In this document: piece after piece, positions 1 to 6,062 of the stretch
How the letters are laid out: each line of letters starts with the position of its first letter
Position numbering within the stretch: the stretch's first letter is position 1
Origin: an uncultured Burkholderiales bacterium
GTDB lineage: Bacteria > Pseudomonadota > Gammaproteobacteria > Burkholderiales > Burkholderiaceae_C
DNA: 6,978 bases
Assembly (NCBI GenBank): GCA_903952885.1
Contig: CAJBHE010000212.1
Span: 1 to 6,978 of the forward strand
Direction: 5' to 3'
The notes under the pieces: generated by a model
Told to the model about the DNA's origin: nothing
Seen by the model: only the letters and a program-made list of their open reading frames with translations
Databases searched by the model: none
Program-made: the position numbers and the translations under genes

Positions 1-1
1 C

Positions 2-37
2 CCCGGTAAAGCTTTGGCAGAGTTGTTCGTCGCTTAA
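2..37 (+). CDS. possible 3' end of an upstream gene (very tentative)
   Basis: A reading frame is open from the left edge to a TAA at 35-37 and reads PGKALAELFVA. It stops 5 nt before the ung start codon, which is the spacing expected of a coupled upstream gene. Eleven open codons have little statistical weight and I do not recognise a family. The alternative is that this is just the non-coding 5' flank of ung. The sequence to the left of the window would decide. Confidence 0.22.
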   Translation, partial: PGKALAELFVA

Positions 38-42
38 AAACA

Positions 43-843
43 ATGACGGGAAGTTTGTTTGGCGACCCTGCAGCCGCTGTCGCGGATGCACCGCGATTGA
101 CCCAATGGACGCCTGCGGATTGGTCTGTTCAGCCTGATTGGCAGCCCGTATTGGATGCGTTTTGGCGTAGCGCCCAAGGCGCATCGTTGGCAACCTTTGT
201 GCAGTCGCGCCTTGATGCTGGCGCAGTAATTTACCCCAAGCACCCTTTGTGGGCTTTGCAGCTGACAGCCTTGTCGCAGGTCAAGGTGGTGATCTTGGGC
301 CAAGACCCTTACCACGGCCCGCATCAGGCGCAGGGCTTGTCATTCTCAGTTGCGCCGGGGGTGAAGCCCCCGCCTTCTTTGCGCAACATCTTCAAAGAAC
401 TTCAGCGCGACCTCCATCAGCCTGCGCCCATCAGTGGCTCGTTGGAGGCGTGGTCGAAGCGCGGCGTCTTGTTACTCAACACCTGTCTGACCGTGGAAGA
501 CGGTCGACCCGCCAGCCACGCCAAACGCGGTTGGGAGCAGCTGACCGACGCTTTGTTGGCTGAGGTGGCGCGCACCTCACCCGCCTGTGTTTACATGCTC
601 TGGGGTGGGCATGCCCAAGCAAAAGCCGAGTTGATTGCGCACAAAACTCGTGCTCAGCCACCGAGTTTTGTCGGTTTGCGTGACGTTGGTGTGCACCAGC
701 GCGAGGCTTTGGTACTCAAAGCCAATCACCCATCGCCCTTGTCGGCTTTGCGTCCTCCGCAGCCTTTCATTGGCTGCGGTCACTTTTCGCAGGCCAGCGC
801 TTGGCTGGCGCATCGAGACGTCAGTATGGAGTGGGGTTTGTGA
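43..843 (+). CDS. ung: uracil-DNA glycosylase, family 1 (UDG)
   Basis: This enzyme removes uracil from DNA by cleaving the N-glycosidic bond, the first step of base excision repair after cytosine deamination or dUMP incorporation. The 266-residue product has all family-1 signatures: the water-activating motif GQDPYHG at residues 86-92 (catalytic Asp88), the PPPSLRNIFKEL segment at 109-120, LLLNT at 143-147, and the DNA-intercalation motif HPSPLSA at 229-235 with the conserved His229. PFIGCGHFS follows near 241-249. The length is somewhat above that of E. coli Ung because of an N-terminal extension of about 25 residues. The ATG at 43 is the first possible ATG: an in-frame TAA lies at 7-9 and no start codon lies between. 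No clear Shine-Dalgarno precedes it, so initiation may be weak or coupled to an upstream gene. No terminator is visible after the stop, so transcription could read into the tRNA genes. Confidence 0.97.
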   Translation: MTGSLFGDPAAAVADAPRLTQWTPADWSVQPDWQPVLDAFWRSAQGASLATFVQSRLDAGAVIYPKHPLWALQLTALSQVKVVILGQDPYHGPHQAQGLSFSVAPGVKPPPSLRNIFKELQRDLHQPAPISGSLEAWSKRGVLLLNTCLTVEDGRPASHAKRGWEQLTDALLAEVARTSPACVYMLWGGHAQAKAELIAHKTRAQPPSFVGLRDVGVHQREALVLKANHPSPLSALRPPQPFIGCGHFSQASAWLAHRDVSMEWGL

Positions 844-882
844 GTCATTTGGACCGCATCACGCGCGATTAGGTCAAAACTC

Positions 883-891
883 TGCTATAGT
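883..891 (+). promoter_or_regulatory. candidate extended -10 promoter of the tRNA-tuf operon
   Basis: The sequence TGCTATAGT contains an extended -10 element (TGn) directly joined to TATAGT, which matches TATAAT at 5 of 6 positions. No good -35 hexamer lies 16-18 bp upstream, as is common for extended -10 promoters. A start near 897-899 would give a leader of only about 5-7 nt before tRNA-Tyr. The stretch after the -10 (TCGCGATTCGCC) is GC-rich, the kind of discriminator associated with stringent control of stable-RNA promoters. The promoter is inferred from sequence only. Confidence 0.6.
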
Positions 892-903
892 TCGCGATTC
901 GCC

Positions 904-989
904 GGAGGGGTGCCCGAGTGGCTAAAGGGGGCAGACTGTAAATCTGTTGGCTTACGCCTACACTGGTTCGAATCCAGTCCCCTCCACCA
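904..989 (+). tRNA. tRNA-Tyr (anticodon GUA)
   Basis: This class II tRNA folds completely. The acceptor stem pairs 904-910 (GGAGGGG) with 979-985 (CCCCTCC), followed by discriminator A986 and an encoded CCA at 987-989. The anticodon stem is 931-935/943-947 with loop CTGTAAA, which places GTA at 938-940. A long variable arm (948-960, GGC/GCC stem) is present, as expected for bacterial tRNA-Tyr. The T stem is ACTGG/CCAGT around the loop TTCGAAT. It is the first of three tRNAs in front of tuf, all presumably cut from one precursor transcript by RNase P and the 3' processing nucleases. Confidence 0.97.
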
Positions 990-1033
990 GCGAAAACCAA
1001 CAAGTAGATGCGCCGGTAGGCCTGCAACTGTGA

Positions 1034-1052
1034 CGATCTGATCCGATCTGAT
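1034..1052 (+). repeat. short direct repeat in the tRNA-Tyr/tRNA-Gly spacer
   Basis: CGATCTGAT occurs at 1034-1042 and again at 1044-1052, a tandem 10-bp unit ending directly at the first base of tRNA-Gly. It lies in the 63-nt spacer between the two tRNAs. It may be a small slippage duplication. A role in processing is possible but nothing in the sequence shows one. Confidence 0.55.
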
Positions 1053-1126
1053 GCGGGAGTAGTTCAATGGTAGAACCCTAGCCTTCCAAGCTAATGACGC
1101 GGGTTCGATTCCCGTCTCCCGCTCCA
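1053..1126 (+). tRNA. tRNA-Gly (anticodon UCC)
   Basis: The acceptor stem pairs 1053-1059 (GCGGGAG) with 1116-1122 (CTCCCGC), followed by discriminator T1123 and an encoded CCA at 1124-1126. The anticodon loop is 1083-1089 (CTTCCAA), giving TCC at 1085-1087, which reads GGA and GGG codons. The outermost anticodon-stem position (C1078/A1094) is a mismatch, while the other four pairs are Watson-Crick. The T loop is TTCGATT, with the normal TTC. It is the middle gene of the tRNA cluster preceding tuf, with 63 nt to tRNA-Tyr and 39 nt to tRNA-Thr. Confidence 0.97.
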
Positions 1127-1165
1127 CCTGTGGTTTTTAATGGATTGACCAGCGATCAAAAATTT

Positions 1166-1240
<75 letters not shown>

Positions 1241-1279
1241 GATTTTTTGTGATTGACCTATTTTTTTCGGAGTCGAGAG

Positions 1280-2470
1280 ATGGCAAAAGGTAAGTTTGAA
1301 CGTACAAAACCACACGTGAACGTGGGCACCATTGGTCACGTTGACCATGGCAAAACAACGTTGACTGCGGCGATCACCACGATCCTGTCAGCCAAGTTTG
1401 GCGGCGAAGCGAAGGCTTACGACCAAATTGACGCGGCGCCAGAAGAAAAAGCACGCGGTATCACGATCAACACCGCTCACGTGGAGTACGAGACTGAAAC
1501 ACGTCACTACGCCCACGTGGACTGCCCAGGCCACGCCGACTATGTGAAAAACATGATCACTGGCGCTGCTCAAATGGACGGCGCTATTTTGGTGTGTTCA
1601 GCTGCTGACGGCCCAATGCCACAAACGCGCGAGCACATCTTGTTGGCTCGTCAGGTGGGCGTGCCTTACATCATCGTGTTCTTGAACAAGTGCGACATGG
1701 TGGACGACACTGAGTTGTTGGAATTGGTCGAAATGGAAGTGCGCGAGCTCCTCGACAAGTACGATTTCCCAGGCGACGACACCCCCATCATCCACGGCTC
1801 TGCCAAATTGGCGCTGGAAGGCGACAAGGGTCCTTTGGGCGAAGAAGCCATCCTGAAGTTGGCTGCTGCTTTGGACAGCTACATCCCTACGCCCGAGCGC
1901 GCGGTGGACGGTGCTTTCTTGATGCCCGTGGAAGACGTGTTCTCGATCTCGGGCCGCGGCACTGTGGTGACCGGTCGTATCGAGCGCGGCATCGTCAAAG
2001 TCGGTGAAGAAATCGAAATCGTGGGCATCATTGACACGGTCAAGACCACTTGTACCGGCGTGGAAATGTTCCGCAAGTTGCTGGACCAAGGTCAAGCGGG
2101 TGACAACGTGGGTATCTTGCTGCGCGGCACCAAGCGCGAAGACGTGCAGCGCGGCCAAGTGCTGTGCAAGCCAGGTTCAGTCAAGCCACACACGCATTTC
2201 ACAGCTGAGATCTATGTGTTGTCCAAAGACGAAGGCGGCCGCCACACTCCATTCTTCAACAACTACCGTCCCCAGTTTTACTTCCGTACGACGGACGTGA
2301 CGGGCGCGATCGAATTGCCAGAAGGCAAAGAGATGGTGATGCCAGGTGACAACGTGTCGATCACTGTGAAGTTGATCCACCCCATTGCGATGGAAGAAGG
2401 CTTGCGCTTTGCCATCCGCGAAGGCGGTAAGACGGTTGGCGCGGGTGTGGTTGCCAAGATCATTGCGTAA
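1280..2470 (+). CDS. tuf: translation elongation factor Tu (EF-Tu)
   Basis: EF-Tu is the cytoplasmic GTPase that delivers aminoacyl-tRNA to the ribosomal A site. The 396-residue product has the usual proteobacterial length. Visible G motifs are GHVDHGKT at 19-26 (P loop), RGITIN at 59-64 (switch I), DCPGH at 81-85 (switch II), NKCD at 136-139 and SAK at 174-176. Domain 2 begins around the VEDVFSISGRGTVVTG segment, and domain 3 runs to the C-terminal VVAKIIA. The start ATG at 1280 has a GGAG at 1269-1272 with a 7-nt spacer, and the MAKGKFERTKPHVN N terminus is the family standard; an upstream in-frame start would add residues not seen in the family. It lies 39 nt after tRNA-Thr with no separate promoter evident, so co-transcription with the tRNAs is likely. 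It ends 13 nt before rpsJ. Upstream it looks like the tufB-type locus and downstream like the tufA-type locus. Confidence 0.99.
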   Translation: MAKGKFERTKPHVNVGTIGHVDHGKTTLTAAITTILSAKFGGEAKAYDQIDAAPEEKARGITINTAHVEYETETRHYAHVDCPGHADYVKNMITGAAQMDGAILVCSAADGPMPQTREHILLARQVGVPYIIVFLNKCDMVDDTELLELVEMEVRELLDKYDFPGDDTPIIHGSAKLALEGDKGPLGEEAILKLAAALDSYIPTPERAVDGAFLMPVEDVFSISGRGTVVTGRIERGIVKVGEEIEIVGIIDTVKTTCTGVEMFRKLLDQGQAGDNVGILLRGTKREDVQRGQVLCKPGSVKPHTHFTAEIYVLSKDEGGRHTPFFNNYRPQFYFRTTDVTGAIELPEGKEMVMPGDNVSITVKLIHPIAMEEGLRFAIREGGKTVGAGVVAKIIA

Positions 2471-2483
2471 TCGAGGAATTTAA

Positions 2484-2798
2484 ATGTCCTCTAAGCAAAA
2501 GATTCGCATCCGCCTGAAGGCGTTTGACTACAAATTGATCGACCAGTCTGCTGCTGAGATCGTTGACACTGCCAAGCGCACTGGCGCGATTGTCAAAGGC
2601 CCCGTGCCTTTACCAACCCGTATGAAGCGTTTTGACATCTTGCGTTCACCGCACGTCAACAAGACCAGCCGAGACCAGCTCGAAATCCGTACCCACCAGC
2701 GTTTGATGGACATCGTGGACCCAACTGATAAAACAGTTGACGCCTTGATGAAACTCGACCTGCCAGCGGGCGTGGACGTCGAAATTAAGTTGCAGTAA
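2484..2798 (+). CDS. rpsJ: 30S ribosomal protein S10 (NusE)
   Basis: S10 sits in the head of the 30S subunit. In the family it also acts as NusE, pairing with NusB in antitermination complexes and contacting NusG. The 104-residue product matches S10 end to end: the KIRIRLKAFDYKLIDQSA start, GPVPLPTR near 39-46, the RSPHVNKTSRDQLEIRTHQR signature around 54-73 within the long ribosome-penetrating loop, and a GVDVEIKL end. The ATG at 2484 follows GAGGA at 2473-2477 with a 6-nt spacer. The 13-nt gap to tuf suggests co-transcription with it. Unlike E. coli, where rpsJ leads directly into rplC, it is separated from rplC by 185 nt that include a terminator-like hairpin, so S10 may be expressed more with EF-Tu than with L3. 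Confidence 0.99.
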   Translation: MSSKQKIRIRLKAFDYKLIDQSAAEIVDTAKRTGAIVKGPVPLPTRMKRFDILRSPHVNKTSRDQLEIRTHQRLMDIVDPTDKTVDALMKLDLPAGVDVEIKLQ

Positions 2799-2835
2799 TG
2801 CAACTTTGGGGTGGGCCAACAGCCCATTCCAGTCC

Positions 2836-2870
2836 CCGCGCCAAAGAGTAGTTGCTCTTGGCGCGGTTTT
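2836..2870 (+). terminator. intrinsic terminator or attenuator between rpsJ and rplC
   Basis: A strong hairpin forms from CCGCGCCAA (2836-2844) with TTGGCGCGG (2858-2866), extended by GAG/CTC (2846-2848/2855-2857) after one bulged A (2845). The loop is TAGTTG, 6 nt. The stem has 12 pairs, mostly GC, and is followed at once by TTTT (2867-2870). This fits an intrinsic terminator, though the U tract is short, so termination may be partial. In E. coli the protein L4 controls the S10 operon by attenuation in a leader before rpsJ. Whether this hairpin is regulated in a similar way is only a guess. Confidence 0.78.
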
Positions 2871-2881
2871 CGCGATATACT
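2852..2881 (+). promoter_or_regulatory. candidate promoter for the rplC-rplP block
   Basis: TATACT at 2876-2881 matches the -10 consensus at 5 of 6 positions and sits just after the terminator-like hairpin. A possible -35 is TTGCTC at 2852-2857 with an 18-bp spacer, which is a weak match (3 of 6) and would lie within the hairpin loop and its 3' arm. TTGGCG at 2858-2863 matches better but is only 12 bp away, too close. Transcription would start near 2888 and leave a leader of about 95 nt before rplC. The call rests on position and one good hexamer. Confidence 0.45.
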
Positions 2882-2983
2882 CGCTGGCTCCGTGCAATAT
2901 GTATGGGGAATTTATCAACCGTCTTTCACGCAAAAACGTAACTGCCAATTGAAGTGGTTGCGGTGAGAGTTTTGGAGAAAACA
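2882..2983 (+). promoter_or_regulatory. rplC 5' leader with a weak hairpin
   Basis: This stretch is the untranslated region in front of rplC. CGTAAC at 2937-2942 can pair with GTTGCG at 2957-2962 (one G-U pair), giving a modest hairpin about 20 nt before the start codon. A 17-codon frame opens at the ATG at 2899 (MYGEFINRLSRKNVTAN) and ends at TGA 2950-2952, but it has no Shine-Dalgarno and is probably chance. The ribosome-binding site of rplC is GGAG at 2974-2977. No known leader family is recognised. Confidence 0.35.
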
Positions 2984-3649
2984 ATGAGTCAAAGCATCCG
3001 TTTGGGATTGCTGGGACGCAAGGTGGGCATGATGCGTCTGTTCACTGATGATGGGGATTCGATCCCTGTCACGGTGTTGGATGTGTCCAACAACCGCGTG
3101 ACCCAAGTAAAAACCCAGGAAAACGACGGCTATGTGGCCTTGCAGGTCACATTCGGCGCACGCAAAGCATCGCGTGTGACCAAGCCAATGGCTGGACACC
3201 TTGCGAAAGCAGGCGTCGAAGCCGGTGAAATCATCAAAGAATTCCACGTGACTGCTGATGTCGCAGCTAAGTACGCCGCTGGCGCTACTGTGCCTGTGAC
3301 TGATGTGTTTGCAGTGGGCCAAAAGGTGGACGTGCAAGGCACAACCATCGGTAAAGGCTTTGCTGGCACCATCAAGCGTCACCACTTCAAGTCACAGCGC
3401 GCGTCACACGGTAACAGCCGTTCGCACAACGTGCCTGGTTCTATCGGTATGGCACAAGATCCAGGTCGCGTGTTCCCCGGTAAGCGCATGTCTGGCCATT
3501 TGGGCGCTGACATCGTGACCACACAAAACCTCGACGTGATTCGCATCGACGAAGCTCGCCAACTGTTGTTGATCCGTGGCGCAGTGCCTGGCTCAGCCGG
3601 TGGCTTCGTGACTGTGCATCCCGCCGTCAAAGCTAAAGGAGCGAACTGA
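2984..3649 (+). CDS. rplC: 50S ribosomal protein L3
   Basis: L3 is an early-assembling 50S protein that binds 23S rRNA near its 3' end, with a long extension reaching toward the peptidyl-transferase centre. With the start at 2984 the product is 221 residues: LGLLGRKVGM near 7-16, an SHGNSRSHNVPGSIG loop around 141-155, and GMAQDPGRVFPGKRMSGHLG at 155-174. Gln158 aligns with the glutamine that PrmB methylates in E. coli (Gln150). The ATG at 2984 is chosen over an in-frame GTG at 2954 because GGAG at 2974-2977 lies 6 nt before it and MSQS begins like other betaproteobacterial L3 proteins. Its TGA overlaps the rplD ATG by one base (TGATG), so translation of L4 is probably coupled. Confidence 0.98.
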   Translation: MSQSIRLGLLGRKVGMMRLFTDDGDSIPVTVLDVSNNRVTQVKTQENDGYVALQVTFGARKASRVTKPMAGHLAKAGVEAGEIIKEFHVTADVAAKYAAGATVPVTDVFAVGQKVDVQGTTIGKGFAGTIKRHHFKSQRASHGNSRSHNVPGSIGMAQDPGRVFPGKRMSGHLGADIVTTQNLDVIRIDEARQLLLIRGAVPGSAGGFVTVHPAVKAKGAN

Positions 3650-4269
3650 TGCAAGTTGAACTCCTGAACGACCAAGGTCAAGCTGCGTCCAAGTACGACG
3701 CGCCTGAAACCGTTTTCGGTCGTGAATACAACGAAGATCTGGTTCACCAGATCGTGGTGGCTTACCAAGCTAACGCGCGTCAAGGCACTCGTGCCCAAAA
3801 AGACCGTGAGCAAGTGAAGCACTCCACCAAGAAGCCGTTCAAGCAAAAAGGCACCGGCCGCGCTCGCGCGGGTATGACGTCTTCGCCTCTGTGGCGTGGC
3901 GGCGGTCGCATTTTCCCGAACATGCCTAACGAGAACTTCACACAGAAGATCAACAAGAAGATGTACCGCGCTGGTATGGCTTCGATCTTGTCCCAGTTGG
4001 CCCGCGAAGGTCGTCTGGCTGTGGTTGAGTCTTTGAAGGTTGATGCTCCTAAAACCAAGCTGTTGGCAGCCAAATTCAAGGCGATGAACCTTGAGTCCGT
4101 GTTGGTGATCTCCGAGGAAGTTGATGACAACTTGTACTTGGCTTCACGCAACTTGCCAAACGTGTTGGTGGTTGAGCCTCGTTATGCCGATCCACTGTCA
4201 TTGGTGCACTACCGTAAAGTCCTCGTGACTAAGGGTGCCATGGACCAACTCAAGGAGATGTTCGCATGA
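3649..4269 (+). CDS. rplD: 50S ribosomal protein L4
   Basis: L4 is a 50S assembly protein whose extended loop lines the peptide exit tunnel. In E. coli it also represses its own operon and modulates RNase E. The 206-residue product shows the conserved tunnel loop around residues 57-100, with KQKGTGRARAG at 65-75 and WRGGGRIFP at 82-90, followed by the globular domain ending in LVTKGAMDQLKEMFA. The length is typical. AAAGGAG at 3635-3641 lies 7 nt before the ATG and inside the end of rplC. The stop overlaps the rplW start by 4 nt (ATGA). A near-perfect 18-nt palindrome at 3736-3753 lies within codons 30-35, probably by chance. If L4 autoregulation exists here, the leader before rplC is the place to look, but that is inference. 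Confidence 0.98.
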   Translation: MQVELLNDQGQAASKYDAPETVFGREYNEDLVHQIVVAYQANARQGTRAQKDREQVKHSTKKPFKQKGTGRARAGMTSSPLWRGGGRIFPNMPNENFTQKINKKMYRAGMASILSQLAREGRLAVVESLKVDAPKTKLLAAKFKAMNLESVLVISEEVDDNLYLASRNLPNVLVVEPRYADPLSLVHYRKVLVTKGAMDQLKEMFA

Positions 4270-4592
4270 GCCACGGACACAAGCAAACCAAATTCGACGA
4301 AGGTCGTTTGATGCAATTGTTGGTCTCTCCCGTCGTGTCCGAGAAGGCCACCATGGTTGCAGAAAAACAAAACGTCGTCACCTTCAAAGTGCTGCAAAAC
4401 GCTGCCAAGCCTGAGATCAAAGCCGCTGTGGAATTGATGTTCAAGGTTGAAGTTCAAAGCGTGAACGTGGTCAACACAAAAGGTAAGTCCAAGCGTTTTG
4501 GTAAATCCATGGGCCGCCGCGACAACGTTCGCAAAGCTTATGTGACCCTGAAGCCTGGTCAAGAACTCAACATCTCTGGGGAGGCCGCTTAA
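4266..4592 (+). CDS. rplW: 50S ribosomal protein L23
   Basis: L23 sits at the exit of the peptide tunnel and is the docking site for trigger factor and SRP. The 108-residue product carries RLMQLLVSPVVSEKAT near 14-29. Glu26 lies in the SEKA motif and corresponds to the trigger-factor-contacting Glu18 of E. coli. The conserved KRFGKSMGRRDNVRKAYVTL segment follows near 77-96. It is about eight residues longer at the N terminus (MSHGHKQT) than E. coli L23. The start at 4266 is supported by AAGGAG at 4252-4257, 8 nt upstream, and by the 4-nt overlap with rplD. Its last codons contain the GGGGAGG (4578-4584) that serves as the rplB ribosome-binding site. Confidence 0.98.
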   Translation: MSHGHKQTKFDEGRLMQLLVSPVVSEKATMVAEKQNVVTFKVLQNAAKPEIKAAVELMFKVEVQSVNVVNTKGKSKRFGKSMGRRDNVRKAYVTLKPGQELNISGEAA

Positions 4593-4594
4593 TC

Positions 4595-5419
4595 ATGGCA
4601 GTCATCAAGATGAAACCTACGTCGCCCGGTCAACGTGGCGTCGTCAAAGTTACCCGTGATCACCTCCACAAAGGTGAACCTTACGCTCCGTTGTTGGAAC
4701 CCCAACATCAAAAATCGGGTCGTAACAACAACGGTCACATCACTACCCGTCACAAGGGTGGTGGTCACAAGCATCACTACCGCGTGGTGGATTTCAAGCG
4801 TAACAAAGACGCTATCCCCGCAAAAGTGGAACGCATTGAATACGATCCAAACCGTACGGCACACATCGCTTTGGTGTGTTACGCAGACGGCGAGCGTCGC
4901 TACATCATTGCGCCACGTGGTTTGGAAGTTGGCGCATCGTTGCTCAGCGGTTCGGAAGCTCCGATCCGTGCAGGCAACACCTTGCCAATTCGCAACATTC
5001 CAGTGGGTTCAACCATTCACTGTATCGAACTGAAGCCAGGTGCTGGTGCACAAATCGCGCGTTCAGCCGGTACATCGGCCACATTGTTGGCTCGTGAAGG
5101 CACTTACGCTCAAGTGCGTATGCGCTCTGGTGAAGTTCGCAAGATCCATATCGAATGCCGCGCCACCATTGGTGAAGTTGCAAACGAAGAACACAGCCTC
5201 CGCCAATTGGGTAAAGCTGGTGTCAAGCGCTGGATGGGTATTCGCCCAACCGTGCGTGGCGTCGCTATGAACCCAGTGGATCACCCACATGGTGGTGGCG
5301 AGGGTCGCACCGGTGAAGGCCGTCATGCAGTTGACCCATGGGGTAACCTGACAAAAGGCTACCGTACCCGTAACAACAAACGCACACAAGTCATGATTGT
5401 GTCGCGTCGTAAAAAGTAA
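4595..5419 (+). CDS. rplB: 50S ribosomal protein L2
   Basis: L2 is one of the most conserved 50S proteins. It is needed for subunit association and for assembly of the peptidyl-transferase region. The 274-residue product begins MAVIKMKPTSPGQR and carries GRNNNGHITTRHKGGGHKHHYR around 42-63, typical of the N-terminal rRNA-binding part. The C-terminal signature is GVAMNPVDHPHGGGEGR at 222-238; His230 corresponds to the functionally important His229 of E. coli, as this protein is one residue longer. It ends in a basic SRRKK tail. It starts 2 nt after rplW with a strong GGGGAGG site 10 nt before the ATG, and rpsS follows after 10 nt. Confidence 0.99.
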   Translation: MAVIKMKPTSPGQRGVVKVTRDHLHKGEPYAPLLEPQHQKSGRNNNGHITTRHKGGGHKHHYRVVDFKRNKDAIPAKVERIEYDPNRTAHIALVCYADGERRYIIAPRGLEVGASLLSGSEAPIRAGNTLPIRNIPVGSTIHCIELKPGAGAQIARSAGTSATLLAREGTYAQVRMRSGEVRKIHIECRATIGEVANEEHSLRQLGKAGVKRWMGIRPTVRGVAMNPVDHPHGGGEGRTGEGRHAVDPWGNLTKGYRTRNNKRTQVMIVSRRKK

Positions 5420-5429
5420 GGGGTAACAA

Positions 5430-5708
5430 ATGACTCGCTCTCTCAAAAAGGGTCCGTTTGTTGACCATCATTTGGTTGCCAAGGTCGACAAGGCCATCGC
5501 AACTAAAGATAAAAAGCCAGTGAAAACTTGGTCACGTCGTTCCATGATCTTGCCCGATTTCATCGGCTTGACCATCGCTGTTCACAACGGCAAGCAACAC
5601 GTGCCCGTGTACATCACTGACCAAATGGTGGGTCACAAGTTAGGCGAATTCGCTCTGACTCGTACCTTCAAAGGCCACCCCGCGGACAAAAAAGTCCAGA
5701 AGAAATAA
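5430..5708 (+). CDS. rpsS: 30S ribosomal protein S19
   Basis: S19 is in the head of the 30S subunit, partners with S13 and lies near the A-site tRNA and the B1 bridges. The 92-residue product is the standard length and has MTRSLKKGPFVD at the start, KTWSRRSMILPDFIG at 32-46, the HVPVYITDQMVGHKLGEFA signature at 57-75 and TRTFKGH at 77-83. AAGGGG at 5418-5423 overlaps the rplB stop codon and lies 6 nt before the ATG. It sits 10 nt after rplB and 9 nt before rplV, in the same order as the E. coli S10 operon. Confidence 0.99.
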   Translation: MTRSLKKGPFVDHHLVAKVDKAIATKDKKPVKTWSRRSMILPDFIGLTIAVHNGKQHVPVYITDQMVGHKLGEFALTRTFKGHPADKKVQKK

Positions 5709-5717
5709 GGAAAGACC

Positions 5718-6047
5718 ATGGAAACACGTGCAGTCCTTAGGGGCGTCCGTTTGTCGGTCGACAAAGGCCGTTTGGTCGCGGACATGATCCGCGGCAAAAA
5801 AGTTGACCAGGCTCTGAACATCCTGACATTCACGCAGAAAAAAGCTGCGGGCATTGTCAAGAAAGTTTTGGAATCTGCGATTGCTAACGCTGAACACAAC
5901 GACGGTGCAGACATCGACGAGTTGAAGGTGAAAACCATCTACGTCGAAAAAGGCGCCACGCTCAAGCGTTTCACTGCTCGCGCCAAAGGCCGCGGTAACA
6001 GTATCAGCAAGCCTACCTGTCACGTTTACGTGACAGTCGGTAACTGA
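5718..6047 (+). CDS. rplV: 50S ribosomal protein L22
   Basis: L22 binds domain I of 23S rRNA and sends a beta hairpin into the peptide exit tunnel; changes in that hairpin give macrolide resistance in several bacteria. The 109-residue product starts METRAVLRGVRLSVDKGRLVAD and has the conserved KKVLESAIANAEHN helix at 48-61. The tunnel hairpin spans about residues 78-98 (KGATLKRFTARAKGRGNSIS) and looks wild type with no insertion or deletion visible. The start is supported by AAGGA at 5707-5711, overlapping the rpsS stop. A perfect 8-bp inverted repeat (6017-6036) lies in its last codons, close to the rpsC start. Confidence 0.98.
   Translation: METRAVLRGVRLSVDKGRLVADMIRGKKVDQALNILTFTQKKAAGIVKKVLESAIANAEHNDGADIDELKVKTIYVEKGATLKRFTARAKGRGNSISKPTCHVYVTVGN
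6017..6036 (+). repeat. inverted repeat at the 3' end of rplV
   Basis: CTGTCACG (6017-6024) and CGTGACAG (6029-6036) are perfect reverse complements around the loop TTTA. The repeat encodes part of the conserved CHVYVTV end of L22, ends 26 nt before the rpsC start codon, and has no following T run, so it is not an intrinsic terminator. It could form an mRNA hairpin near the rpsC initiation region, but hairpins of this size are expected about once by chance in a window this long. Confidence 0.5.
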
Positions 6048-6062
6048 AAGGTATAGGAAGAT

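Noticed and set aside
1253..1258. TTGACC as a -35 element of a separate tuf promoter
   Set aside because: It matches the -35 well, but no -10-like hexamer lies 16-18 bp downstream; that position falls on the ribosome-binding region and start codon of tuf.
1598..2158. A 186-codon minus-strand open frame inside tuf
   Set aside because: It is a shadow of tuf: His/Asp/Val-rich composition, no family resemblance, and no independent ribosome-binding site or gap.
2954..2983. An upstream GTG start for rplC at 2954, adding ten residues
   Set aside because: The ATG at 2984 has GGAG at a good distance and starts with the family-typical MSQS. The extra ten residues would include the ribosome-binding site itself.
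3736..3753. Palindrome GATCTGGT-TC-ACCAGATC inside rplD
   Set aside because: It lies in conserved coding sequence, its 2-nt centre is too tight for a normal RNA hairpin of full length, and one such palindrome is expected by chance in a window of this size.
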